Below are positions 9,468 through 18,212 of a stretch of 64,000 nucleotides of DNA, piece by piece. A program made the translations under genes and the position numbers. The notes under the pieces are model-generated. The model saw only the letters and a program-made list of their open reading frames with translations. It was not told where the DNA came from and did no database searches. Numbering within the stretch: position 1 is the stretch's first letter; every line of letters begins with the position of its first letter. The stretch lies in the NCBI RefSeq assembly GCF_017355915.2, contig NZ_JAFEUV020000006.1:62001-126000 (forward strand), read 5' to 3'. The DNA is from Telluribacter roseus (lineage in GTDB: Bacteria; Bacteroidota; Bacteroidia; Cytophagales; Spirosomataceae).

Positions 9468-10031
9468 TCAGGCGTGCTGTTGCACGTGAACGCCCTCCCG
9501 GAACTCCTCCACCATCTTACGGTTAAAGGCCGGAATATCATCAGGTTTCCGGCTCGTTACCAATCCGTGATCGGTTACTACCTCGGCATCTACCCATTCG
9601 GCACCGGCATTCTGCAGGTCAGTACGTACCGACGGGTAAGAGGTTAGTTTGCGGCCTCGTACTACATCTGCCTCGATCAGCAGCTGAGGTCCGTGACAGA
9701 TAGCAGCTACGGGCTTGCCCGACTGGAAAAACTCCCGGACAAACTGTACCGCTTTCTGGTTGGTACGGAGCTGGTCCGGATTAAGTACTCCTCCGGGTAG
9801 CAGCAGAGCATCGTACTCGTCGGCACTTACCTCATCGATTGACTTGTCTACCTCGAAAGAGTCGCCCCAGTTGGTCATGTCCCACGCTTTGATGGTACCC
9901 TTCTCAGGACTTATAATGTGTGTTTCGGCTCCCTGTTCGTCAAGAGCTTTTCTGGGGTCTGTCAATTCTACTTGTTCAAATCCATCAGTAGCCAGTATCG
10001 CTACCCTTTTTCCTTTCAGCTTCATTTCCAT
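9468..10031 (-). CDS. DJ-1/PfpI family protein (type 1 glutamine amidotransferase-like)
   Basis: Cytoplasmic DJ-1/PfpI protein of 187 residues with an intact family core: VAILATDGFEQVELTDP at the N-terminus with the conserved Glu of the active site, LLLPGGVLNPDQLR, and the nucleophile elbow AICHGPQLL. Relatives such as YhbO, PfpI and Hsp31-like proteins have been linked to stress survival and glycation repair. It is the canonical partner of the diverged copy at 8692-9261. Two ATG codons lie at the start (10031 and 10025); the first is used here. Confidence 0.9.
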   Translation of the reverse strand: MEMKLKGKRVAILATDGFEQVELTDPRKALDEQGAETHIISPEKGTIKAWDMTNWGDSFEVDKSIDEVSADEYDALLLPGGVLNPDQLRTNQKAVQFVREFFQSGKPVAAICHGPQLLIEADVVRGRKLTSYPSVRTDLQNAGAEWVDAEVVTDHGLVTSRKPDDIPAFNRKMVEEFREGVHVQQHA

Positions 10032-10221
10032 GACTCTCTTTACTAGTTAATTCAACTAAATATGTACAGTAAAATGGGGTAAAAGATCATTCCATGGCTG
10101 TCCAGGACTGTATGAGGGTAATACCGTGGTTATAGTCCACATTATGTGAAGTTGTTTCACAAAAAAAGATCCACCTACCGGCAGATCTTACTTCTCTTCC
10201 TATTGGCATATATACCCTTTG

Positions 10222-10479
10222 CTAGGATAGGTACTTCCGTAGGGCATCTTCGATCATGGAGTAGGGAGCAATAAAGGGCTTCTTGGTGATGGTAACCCTG
10301 AGTACATTGTTCTGAATGGCGTAGTTGCCTTCTACGGTACCGATCTTAGCAGGTACCGCAAACTCACCCGTATTGGTGTCTCCTGCAAAAGTACCCTGCG
10401 CTCCCTGTATGGTGTTGCGGGCGCGGCTGATGATCGAGTTGGGATCATCGTTGAATGGTATTTCAAATGAATAAGCCAT
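10222..10479 (-). CDS. Small conserved hypothetical protein (85 aa)
   Basis: Cytoplasmic protein of 85 residues with no signal peptide. The pattern is a helix (about 12-25), then a beta-rich centre with GTFAGDTNTGEFAVP, then NVLRVTITKKPFIAPYSMIE and a C-terminal helix. The layout weakly recalls the small polyhydroxyalkanoate-system/PHA_gran_rgn proteins, but the match is too vague to name. It has a clean ATG. A small hairpin at about 10167-10189, flanked by A residues, could end its transcript. Confidence 0.6.
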   Translation of the reverse strand: MAYSFEIPFNDDPNSIISRARNTIQGAQGTFAGDTNTGEFAVPAKIGTVEGNYAIQNNVLRVTITKKPFIAPYSMIEDALRKYLS

Positions 10480-10681
10480 GAAGTTGCTGTTTTTTGGGTA
10501 CCCTGAGGTACCGGTTAGTCTTTCCAGAACTACCCTAAAAATTGTGTGCCTGCTACTGATCCTACTAACTCGCGTATTCTCTGGTAATTATAAATTAAGA
10601 AGGCTGAGCAACCTCTGGTCAGATTGCTACGTAATGGTGGTGAACGCTACATTTTTACATTCACTCTAACCTCTGAATACG

Positions 10682-11116
10682 ATGAAAAAGCTCTTGTTAC
10701 TATGGATGGTGAGCCTGTTGCTGCTGGTTATGGGCTGTAAGGACAAAGAAGAAGAAGTGTCGCCGGAGGTACCGGTACTGGCCACCTTATCGGGGGCTTC
10801 GGAAGTACCGGCCAATCCCTCCACCGCTACCGGCAGGGCTGAGGGTACTTACAACAACGACACCAACGAGCTGAAGCTTACAATTACCTACCAGGGCATC
10901 ACACCTACGGCCTGGCATATACACAAGGCCGCCGCCGGTACCAACGGGGGAGTACTCTTTGACTTTGGGAACACCTTTACGACCCCTTTTAACTACTCGA
11001 CTGTACTGACCGAAGAACAGGAGGCCGACCTGAAAGCGGGAATGTACTACGTCAATATCCACTCAGCTACTTACCGGGGCGGCGAAATACGGGGGCAGTT
11101 GAGTGTGGAGGAGTAG
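10682..11116 (+). CDS. CHRD domain lipoprotein
   Basis: Lipoprotein of 144 residues. The signal peptide ends in LLVMGC (acylated Cys19), followed by an acidic Glu/Lys linker. A near-complete CHRD domain fills residues about 33-142: LATLSGASEVP at its start, GRAEGTYNNDTNEL, a TAWHIH metal- or ligand-like His cluster, and YYVNIHSATYRGGEIRGQL at the end. CHRD domains occur in chordin and in many bacterial surface proteins; their bacterial role is unknown. It is the clearer of two CHRD-type lipoproteins in the window (the other is at 4686-5153). Confidence 0.88.
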   Translation: MKKLLLLWMVSLLLLVMGCKDKEEEVSPEVPVLATLSGASEVPANPSTATGRAEGTYNNDTNELKLTITYQGITPTAWHIHKAAAGTNGGVLFDFGNTFTTPFNYSTVLTEEQEADLKAGMYYVNIHSATYRGGEIRGQLSVEE

Positions 11117-11196
11117 GGGAGTATATTACTTTTATAGATGACGGTGGGAGAGGTACTGCCTTAGACATTATATCTCAAGCTAACAACAAGCTCACC

Positions 11197-11294
11197 CTGA
11201 TTACAAATCGGGCGGTCCCCGCTGGGGTTTTATCTTGTTGCATTTCAAACGCAAGTATGATAGCAACCCGATTGCAAATCGGGTGGAGCCCCAG
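11197..11294. repeat. Two degenerate copies of a short palindromic intergenic repeat
   Basis: GATTACAAATCGGGCGG (from 11199) and GATTGCAAATCGGGTGG (from 11270) recur about 70 bp apart. Each is followed by a GGGG-containing segment, and the second copy is nearly palindromic (CCCGATTGCAAATCGGG). No gene is visible between 11117 and 11408. Confidence 0.5.
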
Positions 11295-11408
11295 TGGAAG
11301 AGACCGTTGGATAAAATTCGACTCTCCAATAAGGAATCGCAAGAGTTCTCACCTAACTTGCCCACGTAAGTGTATTACCGTACGCCCTCCTCGTTATAAT
11401 TACTACTA

Positions 11409-12107
11409 ATGCTTTTTCGTATACTCATCTCATTATTTCTACTATCAGGAATTCAGATCGGCAAGGCTACTGCTCAGGCTGGCTTCAAAGAAGGTATACT
11501 CATTTACCGTGTAGATACAGTACGCAGCCTGGTAAGTCATCCGGCTGCTTTCAGAGGTGCCCAGTTTAAGCTTTATAAGAAAGGGGATCTGATGCGCATT
11601 GAAAGGACGAAAGTTAATCACTTCAGGCCTGCTACCAAAGAAGTAACTATCCAGATAAGAAACAAGAAAGGTATCTACACTACGGGAGAGACAAGATTTA
11701 AGCCGATGGCTATATTCATGTCGTATGATGAAGAAAGGATAAATAAATCCAAGGCTGTATCGCAAGGTATGGTAAAGACCTATACGAGCAGGAGGACAGG
11801 CCAAAGATCAACGATTCTGTCCATGCCAACGGAGAAGGTGATTATTACGGGTTCAGGCGAAAGTCAGCTCCTGGAGGCTCAGGTGACCAAGGCACTGGAC
11901 GTTCCGGTGAAGCAGTTTTTTGAACATCTTCAGGGTGTTGAAGGTACACCTTTGCAGTTTACTGACTATGAATACGGATGGCTGGTCCGATATACTTTAG
12001 AATCCGTCAAAGCCCAGCCACTGCCCGATGAGCTTTTCCGAATCGACCCTAAGATGGAGGTTAAGACGATGGAACAAGTGCTAAAGGAGCTACGGGATTT
12101 TAAGTAG
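11409..12107 (+). CDS. Exported hypothetical protein (DUF4412/GLPGLI-like)
   Basis: Secreted or periplasmic protein of 232 residues with a Sec signal peptide ending near KATAQA (about 22). The mature part begins GFKEGILIYRVDT and alternates beta strands with charged turns. This is the style of Bacteroidota DUF4412 or GLPGLI proteins, which bind or handle unknown ligands in the envelope. No catalytic motif is visible. It stands alone, converging on clpB. The family assignment is tentative; the export prediction is firm. Confidence 0.6.
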   Translation: MLFRILISLFLLSGIQIGKATAQAGFKEGILIYRVDTVRSLVSHPAAFRGAQFKLYKKGDLMRIERTKVNHFRPATKEVTIQIRNKKGIYTTGETRFKPMAIFMSYDEERINKSKAVSQGMVKTYTSRRTGQRSTILSMPTEKVIITGSGESQLLEAQVTKALDVPVKQFFEHLQGVEGTPLQFTDYEYGWLVRYTLESVKAQPLPDELFRIDPKMEVKTMEQVLKELRDFK

Positions 12108-12161
12108 AGGTACTATTGGGTCAGCTTCTGGCAAGGATGAACTAGGTAAGTAGGCAGATAC

Positions 12162-12195
12162 AAAAAAGAGGCGCAACCCGTAGGCTGCACCTCTC
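12162..12195 (-). terminator. Intrinsic terminator of clpB
   Basis: On the minus strand, an AGAGGTGCAGCC stem pairs with GGTTGCGCCTCT (wobbles allowed) and is followed by a run of T, directly after the clpB stop codon. Confidence 0.75.
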
Positions 12196-12216
12196 ACGCA
12201 TGTATAGCAGGTAACA

Positions 12217-14823
12217 TTAGATTTCGACACCACCGCCGACATTCTCGAAGGCGATCTCACCGTCATTATTGACCTCCATCATAATCACCGCGTCTTTGGC
12301 GATCTGACCGCTCAGGATACCCTTGGACAGCTCGTTGAGGATACGGCGCTGCAGAACACGCTTAAGCGGACGGGCACCAAAGGCCGGATCGAAACCTTCT
12401 TCACCCAGCTTGGCCAGGGCTTCGTCGGTAGCGTCCAGCGTGATGCCCTGCTCCTGCAGGGTACGCTGAATCTGACGGAACTGGATATCCACGATCTTGC
12501 GGATGTTGCCCTGAGTCAGTGGCTCGAACAGTACAATCTCGTCGATCCGGTTCAGGAACTCCGGCCTTACCGAGGCTTTCAGCAGATCAAGTACGGCCTG
12601 CTTGGCCTCCTCCATAATGAGGGTGTGGTTCCACCCTTCGTCTTCCGCGTACTTCTCCTGAATGATATGGCTACCGATGTTGGACGTCATGATGATGATC
12701 GTGTTCTTGAAGTTAGCCACCCGACCTTTGTTATCGGTCAGTCGTCCTTCGTCCAGTACCTGCAGGAGGATGTTCCATACGTCCGGGTGTGCCTTTTCGA
12801 TCTCGTCAAGCAGCACTACGCTGTAGGGCTTGCGGCGTACGGCTTCGGTCAGCTGACCGCCTTCGTCGTAGCCTACGTAGCCCGGAGGCGCTCCTACCAG
12901 ACGGCTTACGGTATGGCGCTCCTGGTACTCACTCATGTCGATACGTACGATGGCGTTCTCGTCATTGAAGAGGTACTGCGCCAGGGTCTTGGCCAGCTCG
13001 GTCTTACCGACACCGGTAGGTCCCAGGAACAGGAAGCTACCTATCGGACGCTTGGGATCCTGCAGACCAGCCCGGCTACGACGTACCGCATCGGCTACTA
13101 CCTGGATGGCCTCGTTCTGACCGGCTACGCGGCGATGCAGTTCGTCTTCCAGGTTGAGCAGCTTTTCGCGCTCGCTCTGCAGCATTTTGCTTACGGGTAT
13201 ACCCGTCCACTTGGCTACTATTTCGGCAATTTCTTCCGACGTAATTTCCTCCTGCATCAGCTTGCGCTCGCCTTCCGACTTCTGCAGGTCTTCCAGCTTT
13301 TTCTGCGCTTCAGGAATACGGCCGTAGCGGATCTCGGCTACCTTACCGTAGTCACCGGTACGCTCGGCCTGCTCGGCTTCGAAGCGTAGGTGGTCTACCT
13401 GCTCTTTCAGGGCACGGATTTCATTTACGATTCCCTTCTCACTTTCCCACTGGGCCCGGAGGGCATTGCGCTGCTCGTTCAGGTCGGCCAGCTCCTTGTT
13501 CAGGACGGCTTCCTTTTCGAGGTTATTTTCACGACGGATGGCCTCACGCTCAATTTCGAGCTGCATGATCCGGCGGTTCAGTTCGTCCAGTTCTTCGGGT
13601 ACACTGTCCATTTCCAGGCGCAGCTTGGAAGCGGCTTCGTCCATCAGGTCAATGGCCTTGTCGGGCAGGAAACGGTCGGTAATATAGCGGTTCGACAGCT
13701 CCACAGCTGCGATGACGGCATCGTCCTGGATACGTACCCCATGGTGGAGTTCGTACTTTTCTTTAATACCCCGGAGGATACTGATGGCATCCGCTACATC
13801 CGGCTCATCCACCATCACAGACTGGAAGCGGCGCTCGAGGGCCTTGTCCTTTTCGATGTACTTCTGGTACTCTTTCAGGGTGGTAGCACCTATAGCGTGC
13901 AGCTCACCACGCGCCAGCGCGGGTTTCAGCAGGTTAGCGGCGTCCATGGCGCCTTCACCTCCGGCACCAGCCCCGATCAGGGTGTGGATCTCGTCGATGA
14001 AGAGGATGATCTCACCTTCGGAGTCGGTAACCTCTTTGATCACCGCCTTCAGGCGCTCCTCAAATTCACCCTTGTACTTGGCGCCGGCAATGAGCAGACC
14101 CATGTCCAGCGACACGATGATCTTGGTTTTCAGGTTTTCGGGAACGTCGCCCTGCACGATACGCTGGGCCAGACCTTCCACGATGGCCGTCTTACCTACA
14201 CCCGGCTCACCCAGCAGGATGGGGTTATTCTTGGTACGGCGGCTCAATATCTGTAGTACCCGGCGGATCTCTTCATCCCGACCGATTACAGGGTCGATCT
14301 TACCCGCTCGGGCAAGCTCGTTCAGGTTTTTGCTGTAACGTTCCAGCGAACGGTACTTGGCTTCTGCGTTCTGATCTTTCACGGGATTATTTTTACCTCT
14401 TAGTTCCTTAATAGCTTCTTTCAGTTCTTTCTCTCTAAATCCGGCGTCCTTCATCATCTGGGCCACGGAGTCTTTCCCGCCGACTAAACCCAGTAGTATC
14501 AGCTCAATGCTCACAAACTCGTCATTGAACTCTTTCAGGTAGCTCTGTGCCTTGGTCAGCGCAGTCGACAGGTCATTACCCAGAAAAACCTGAGAACTTG
14601 ATACCTTGGGGTACCCGCTTATAATGGCGTCCAGAGCCTGCTGGAGGCGCTGATGGTTCACGTTGAGCTTCTTCATCAGGAAGCCCGACGTACTGATATC
14701 TTCTTCTAGTATCGCTTTCAGAACGTGACCCGTTTCGATGGCCTGCTGCTGATTGCCCTGTGCAATCTGAGCCGCGTGCTGGATCACCTCCTGTGCTTTG
14801 ATGGTATACTGATTAAAATTCAT
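12217..14823 (-). CDS. clpB: ATP-dependent chaperone ClpB
   Basis: Hsp100 disaggregase that works with DnaK to rescue aggregated proteins after stress; cytoplasmic hexamer. With the ATG at 14823 it has 868 residues, the usual length. Domains: Clp N domain (1-145); AAA1 with Walker [10 protein letters not shown] and Walker [10 protein letters not shown]; the long coiled-coil M domain (about 400-525), which distinguishes ClpB from ClpA/C; AAA2 with GPTGVGKTE and [12 protein letters not shown]; and the C-terminal D2-small domain. An upstream in-frame extension from 14856 is unlikely to be used. No CIRCE or other heat-shock operator was seen upstream. Confidence 0.97.
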   Translation of the reverse strand: MNFNQYTIKAQEVIQHAAQIAQGNQQQAIETGHVLKAILEEDISTSGFLMKKLNVNHQRLQQALDAIISGYPKVSSSQVFLGNDLSTALTKAQSYLKEFNDEFVSIELILLGLVGGKDSVAQMMKDAGFREKELKEAIKELRGKNNPVKDQNAEAKYRSLERYSKNLNELARAGKIDPVIGRDEEIRRVLQILSRRTKNNPILLGEPGVGKTAIVEGLAQRIVQGDVPENLKTKIIVSLDMGLLIAGAKYKGEFEERLKAVIKEVTDSEGEIILFIDEIHTLIGAGAGGEGAMDAANLLKPALARGELHAIGATTLKEYQKYIEKDKALERRFQSVMVDEPDVADAISILRGIKEKYELHHGVRIQDDAVIAAVELSNRYITDRFLPDKAIDLMDEAASKLRLEMDSVPEELDELNRRIMQLEIEREAIRRENNLEKEAVLNKELADLNEQRNALRAQWESEKGIVNEIRALKEQVDHLRFEAEQAERTGDYGKVAEIRYGRIPEAQKKLEDLQKSEGERKLMQEEITSEEIAEIVAKWTGIPVSKMLQSEREKLLNLEDELHRRVAGQNEAIQVVADAVRRSRAGLQDPKRPIGSFLFLGPTGVGKTELAKTLAQYLFNDENAIVRIDMSEYQERHTVSRLVGAPPGYVGYDEGGQLTEAVRRKPYSVVLLDEIEKAHPDVWNILLQVLDEGRLTDNKGRVANFKNTIIIMTSNIGSHIIQEKYAEDEGWNHTLIMEEAKQAVLDLLKASVRPEFLNRIDEIVLFEPLTQGNIRKIVDIQFRQIQRTLQEQGITLDATDEALAKLGEEGFDPAFGARPLKRVLQRRILNELSKGILSGQIAKDAVIMMEVNNDGEIAFENVGGGVEI

Positions 14824-15214
14824 GGCTTTTAATTTCTTGGTTGATTCTTCTCGCAAACGCTTACGTACTATATACTATCAAACCCTGTACCTGAGCCTTA
14901 AACCTGAAATAATGGCACAGGAATAGGTAATTGTGAAAGATTTAATGACAAATAGGCATACCAAGGCGACATAATGGAATAGAGAAAAAGGGACAATAGG
15001 GAGCAGCCTCCCCAGGAAGTATATAACTATACCGGGCGGAGTAGATCTGGCTCAGAGTAACGTATTGTTACCGTTTAGTAATAAATGGTTTACATTGCTC
15101 TGTAAGGGCAATTTCTTTATACCGAAGTCTGAACAAAGCAGGGCATAGATAGTATTATACTAGTACCCATGTTCAGTAGTAAACACCATTATCTGTAGAA
15201 AGGAACTATACCCT
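14824..15214. other. Divergent intergenic region, no gene seen
   Basis: About 390 AT-rich bases lie between clpB and the esterase-fold gene. They contain A-rich blocks and short inverted sequences but no CIRCE element, no clear TAnnTTTG and no ORF worth calling. Confidence 0.5.
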
Positions 15215-15946
15215 ATGCAACGCGAAGTAACTGGCTGGTACAGCCCGGCGCTTGATAAATATATGGATGTGGCCGTGTATGGCCACTATGGGTTTGCGTT
15301 GTTAATGATCCCAACGGCTGACTCTGACTTTCTGGAATACGAACACCACGGCCTTATAGAGAGCATACGGCCATTTATCGATGCTGGTCTGTTAAAGGTG
15401 TTTTGTATCGGAAGCATTAACGCCGAGAGCTGGATGAATCCCCACATGGAGAACCGGGATAAAGCCCAGCGGCATCAGCAGTACAATGATTACATATTCA
15501 GGGAGGTAGTGCCTTTTCTTAAAGAGAAGACCAGTGAGGAAACTCCTATCATAGCCGCTGGAGCCGCGTTTGGAGCCCTGCATGCGGCTAATCTGTTTTT
15601 CAAGCACCCTGATCTTATCAATGGTATCATCGCTATGAGTGGGCGCTATGATCTGAGCGTGTACTCCGAGGGCTACTACGACGACAATGTGTACTTTAAC
15701 TCACCGGTACACTACCTGCCCAACCTCAATGCCGAGTGGCACCTGTGCAAGTACCGACAGAGCCGTCATATTCATTTCCTGTCCGGGTCGGGGGACTATG
15801 AAGATCCCAATTCCTCGCGTCATATCTCTACTATACTGAGCTCTAAAGGCGTGGCTCATGAACTGGATATATGGGGGCCGGAGTACCATCACGAATGGTC
15901 TACCTGGCATCAGATGATGCGTGTATACCTGGAGACGCGTTTCTAA
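15215..15946 (+). CDS. Esterase-fold (alpha/beta hydrolase) protein lacking the nucleophile serine
   Basis: Cytoplasmic alpha/beta-hydrolase of the putative esterase group (COG4947-like, Esterase D family), 243 residues. The fold markers are present: an N-terminal strand-rich region, the elbow before a helix leading to LHAANLFFKHP, an acidic loop GSGDYEDPN and a C-terminal YHHEWSTWH that would carry the catalytic His. The elbow reads G-A-A-F-G (116-120), so the serine of the usual G-x-S-x-G is Ala118 (codon GCG at 15566-15568). The protein may therefore be catalytically dead or have a binding role. It stands alone, with a strong terminator after it. Confidence 0.78.
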   Translation: MQREVTGWYSPALDKYMDVAVYGHYGFALLMIPTADSDFLEYEHHGLIESIRPFIDAGLLKVFCIGSINAESWMNPHMENRDKAQRHQQYNDYIFREVVPFLKEKTSEETPIIAAGAAFGALHAANLFFKHPDLINGIIAMSGRYDLSVYSEGYYDDNVYFNSPVHYLPNLNAEWHLCKYRQSRHIHFLSGSGDYEDPNSSRHISTILSSKGVAHELDIWGPEYHHEWSTWHQMMRVYLETRF

Positions 15947-15991
15947 GGCGATAGGCTCTATGCAATAGGCTATAAGTAGTAGTTGTCATAT

Positions 15992-16034
15992 AAAAGAAAG
16001 GGGCTGTTACCGATTGGCAACGCCCCTTTCTTTA
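15992..16034 (+). terminator. Intrinsic terminator
   Basis: A perfect stem of about 18 bp rich in G/C at its core ends in CTTTCTTT on the plus strand, about 45 bp after the esterase-fold gene. Confidence 0.8.
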
Positions 16035-16097
16035 TCAATTTCTTTTACTGCTAATTGGGAGGAGAACCCTTTGGCTATCCGATTGTACTGTGTGTCA

Positions 16098-16160
16098 CCC
16101 CTACGGGGCTGGGAGGTCAGGTGAATTTTTGGGGCTACTAAGATTTCGCCCCTCCGGGGC
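16098..16160. repeat. Pair of short GC palindromes (CCCCTACGGGG type)
   Basis: CCCCTACGGGG (16098-16108) and GCCCCTCCGGGGC (16148-16160) lie 39 bp apart downstream of pheS. They belong to the same palindrome family as copies near 35427 and 58555-58636. Confidence 0.6.
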
Positions 16161-16214
16161 TTATTCGGCTCCCACTATGGTTATTCACCATTCACTCATT
16201 CACTCTTTGAACAA

Positions 16215-17255
16215 CTACGCTCCTTCGAACTGGCGCAGGAAGCGGACGTCGTTTTCGGTGAACAGGCGCAGGTCCTTGATGCCGTACCGGAGCATGGTGA
16301 TGCGCTCGATACCCATACCAAAGGCAAAGCCCGTGTATTCTTCGGGATCGATACCACAGCTGGCCAGTACGTTAGGATCTACCATACCGGAGCCGGCTAT
16401 CTCTACCCAGCCGCTATGCTTACACACGTTGCAGCCTTCGCCCTTACAGATAAAGCAGGTCACGTCGATCTCGGCGCTGGGCTCAGTGAAAGGGAAGTAG
16501 GAGGGGCGCAGACGGATCTTGGAGTCCTGTCCGAACATCTCCTTGGCAAAGTGGTACAGGGTATCTTTAAGGTCTTTAAAGCTTACGTTTTTATCTACGT
16601 ACAGGCCTTCTACCTGGTGGAACACGCAGTGCGCCCGGGCCGAAATGGCCTCATTGCGGAATACCCGGCCCGGCATGATCGAGCGCAGGGGCGGTTTCTT
16701 GTGCTCCATCAGTCGGATCTGTACGTTGGACGTATGCGTTCGCAGCAGTACGTCGTCCTTTACCTCACCGGCGCTCTTCTCTATAAAGAAGGTATCCTGC
16801 ATTTCGCGGGCAGGGTGGTTGTCGGGGAAGTTGAGGGCGCTGAAGTTGTACCAGTCGGTTTCGATCTCGGGACCATCCGATACGTTGAAGCCCATGCGCT
16901 CGAAGATCTCGATGATCCGTCGGCGCACGATAGTCAGCGGGTGGATACTGCCGTACTGATTGGGTACTACCGGCAGGGTCAGGTCTATCTGTGCGGCGGT
17001 GCCGTTGTCTGACTGCTCTTCCAGCTGGGTAGTAAAGGCCTGGAAGCGATCCTGTGCCGCATTCTTTAACGTATTAAGCTCCTGGCCGACCGCCCGGCGG
17101 TCCTCCTGCGGAATATTCTTTAGCTGATCAAACAACTCAGTCACAACTCCCTTGCGGCTGATATAGCGCATGCGGAAGGCTTCCAGTTGTTCTTTATTAC
17201 TTACCGTGGTAGTCTCGATCTCGGTGAGTAATTCTTTTACCCGTTCGGTAATCAT
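16215..17255 (-). CDS. pheS: Phenylalanine--tRNA ligase alpha subunit
   Basis: Catalytic alpha subunit of the heterotetrameric class II phenylalanyl-tRNA synthetase, 346 residues as expected. It has the N-terminal helical arm (1-90), motif 2 in PGRVFRNEAISARAH with the following FHQVEGLYVD, the Phe-pocket segment RLRPSYFPFTEPSAEIDV, a C..C..C..C insertion (CFICKGEGCNVCKH) and motif 3 in GFAFGMGIERITMLRYGI. pheT is not adjacent and not in the window, which is common in Bacteroidota. Unlike tyrS, no phenylalanine leader peptide or terminator was found between its promoter and start codon. Confidence 0.97.
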   Translation of the reverse strand: MITERVKELLTEIETTTVSNKEQLEAFRMRYISRKGVVTELFDQLKNIPQEDRRAVGQELNTLKNAAQDRFQAFTTQLEEQSDNGTAAQIDLTLPVVPNQYGSIHPLTIVRRRIIEIFERMGFNVSDGPEIETDWYNFSALNFPDNHPAREMQDTFFIEKSAGEVKDDVLLRTHTSNVQIRLMEHKKPPLRSIMPGRVFRNEAISARAHCVFHQVEGLYVDKNVSFKDLKDTLYHFAKEMFGQDSKIRLRPSYFPFTEPSAEIDVTCFICKGEGCNVCKHSGWVEIAGSGMVDPNVLASCGIDPEEYTGFAFGMGIERITMLRYGIKDLRLFTENDVRFLRQFEGA

Positions 17256-17287
17256 ATCGTATCTGCTTTATTGAGGCTTTTCGGCTG

Positions 17288-17295
17288 CAAAGATA
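17288..17295 (-). promoter_or_regulatory. Candidate -7 element for pheS
   Basis: Minus-strand TATCTTTG matches TAnnTTTG perfectly and lies 32 bp upstream of the pheS ATG. Confidence 0.5.
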
Positions 17296-17534
17296 TATAA
17301 AGTTTGGAGGGTGTACCAGAGCCGGCCCATCAACTCGGAATATGACGTACTCTGATCCCGCTTTTTTACTTAGTAGCTATATTTTAGTAAACATATTTGC
17401 AATACGTAGTAACACCTGTTTTAGTAAGTGGCGCTACGTCTTTTGCTTCTCCTGCTGCTTGCTAATAGGCTGATGTTCAGTAGTTTAAAAAGTGATACGT
17501 AGTTGTACGTATTTCCGGGGACTATCTAAAGAGG

Positions 17535-17542
17535 TACTTTTG
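17535..17542 (+). promoter_or_regulatory. Candidate -7 element for the LytTR gene
   Basis: TACTTTTG matches TAnnTTTG perfectly, 39 bp upstream of the ATG at 17582. No clear -33 box was seen at the usual distance. Confidence 0.5.
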
Positions 17543-17581
17543 AATCAATAATTACATGCTCACTTATATCCTCAGGAACTC

Positions 17582-17992
17582 ATGGAAACCATTGCTAACT
17601 ACTCGATAAAAAAAGCGCCAGCCGCAACTGCCAGCTATACACACACCTTGCAGGGCACTGATATTGCTATTCATAGTATGGGGCAAATCCAATGGCTCTC
17701 ACCTGACGAAATTACGTGTCTGGAAGGAGAAGGAAACTATACGTATATCTACACCTGCCGGGGCAAACGGTACCTCGTATCCCGGACTCTTAAAAGCCTG
17801 ACCGAACATCTCAACGATACATTCCTGCGTGTACATAAGTCGTATATCGTTAATACCGAATACGTAGTAGACCGGGTAGACGACGATCGCGTAATCCGAA
17901 TGGTATGTGGCAAAGAAGTGGTCGTAGCCCGTCGCAAAATCAAAGAAATTGCAGAACTACTTAACGCCTATCGCGGCCGCATCAGTGCCTGA
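17582..17992 (+). CDS. Stand-alone LytTR DNA-binding regulator
   Basis: Transcription regulator of 136 residues, almost all LytTR DNA-binding domain (about 36-132). Typical features are the early IQWLSPDEITCLEGEGNYT strand-turn, the YLVSRTLKSL segment, FLRVHKSYIVN and a C-terminal VARRKIKEI helix. There is no receiver domain and no cognate histidine kinase beside it; the nearest, at 20508-21401, is of the HisKA type rather than the LytS type that usually partners LytTR regulators. It may be constitutively active or controlled by level. It is flanked by its own promoter and terminator, so it is monocistronic. Confidence 0.88.
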   Translation: METIANYSIKKAPAATASYTHTLQGTDIAIHSMGQIQWLSPDEITCLEGEGNYTYIYTCRGKRYLVSRTLKSLTEHLNDTFLRVHKSYIVNTEYVVDRVDDDRVIRMVCGKEVVVARRKIKEIAELLNAYRGRISA

Positions 17993-18044
17993 TACACGCG
18001 TTGTGTAGATTATAAGCTTCATTTTTAGTGGGTTAAATCGAGAA

Positions 18045-18082
18045 CAGCAGCCATCGCTAGAACGGTGGCTGCTTGTTTTTTT
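18045..18082 (+). terminator. Intrinsic terminator of the LytTR gene
   Basis: CAGCAGCCATCG pairs with CGGTGGCTGCTTG and is followed by seven T residues. Confidence 0.85.
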
Positions 18083-18151
18083 AACCCAATCCATCCGGCA
18101 GTACTTACGATTGCTAAGGGTGCGGGACTGGTTGTAAAGAAGCCTGATTAT

Positions 18152-18191
18152 AACAACGCCGCCACTCCGGTACCGGAGTGGCGGCGTTGTT
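18152..18191. terminator. Perfect 40-bp palindrome, terminator of the porin-like gene
   Basis: Two 20-base arms centred on GGTACC are perfectly self-complementary with no unpaired loop, rich in GC and ending in AACAA/TTGTT. It lies just past the stop codon of the minus-strand gene at 18213. Confidence 0.75.
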
Positions 18192-18212
18192 TATTACTAT
18201 ACAGTAGCTAGC

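Noticed and set aside
10478-10669. 63-codon ORF between the small hypothetical gene and the CHRD gene
   Set aside because: It overlaps the start of the minus-strand gene and has only a chance hydrophobic stretch.
13390-14256. Plus-strand ORF of 288 codons inside clpB
   Set aside because: Antisense to highly conserved AAA domains; no independent motif.
14824-14960. Search for a CIRCE heat-shock operator upstream of clpB
   Set aside because: No TTAGCACTC-N9-GAGTGCTAA match or close variant.
17256-17581. Search for a phenylalanine leader peptide upstream of pheS
   Set aside because: No short ORF with a Phe run and no terminator hairpin between the -7 box and the start codon.
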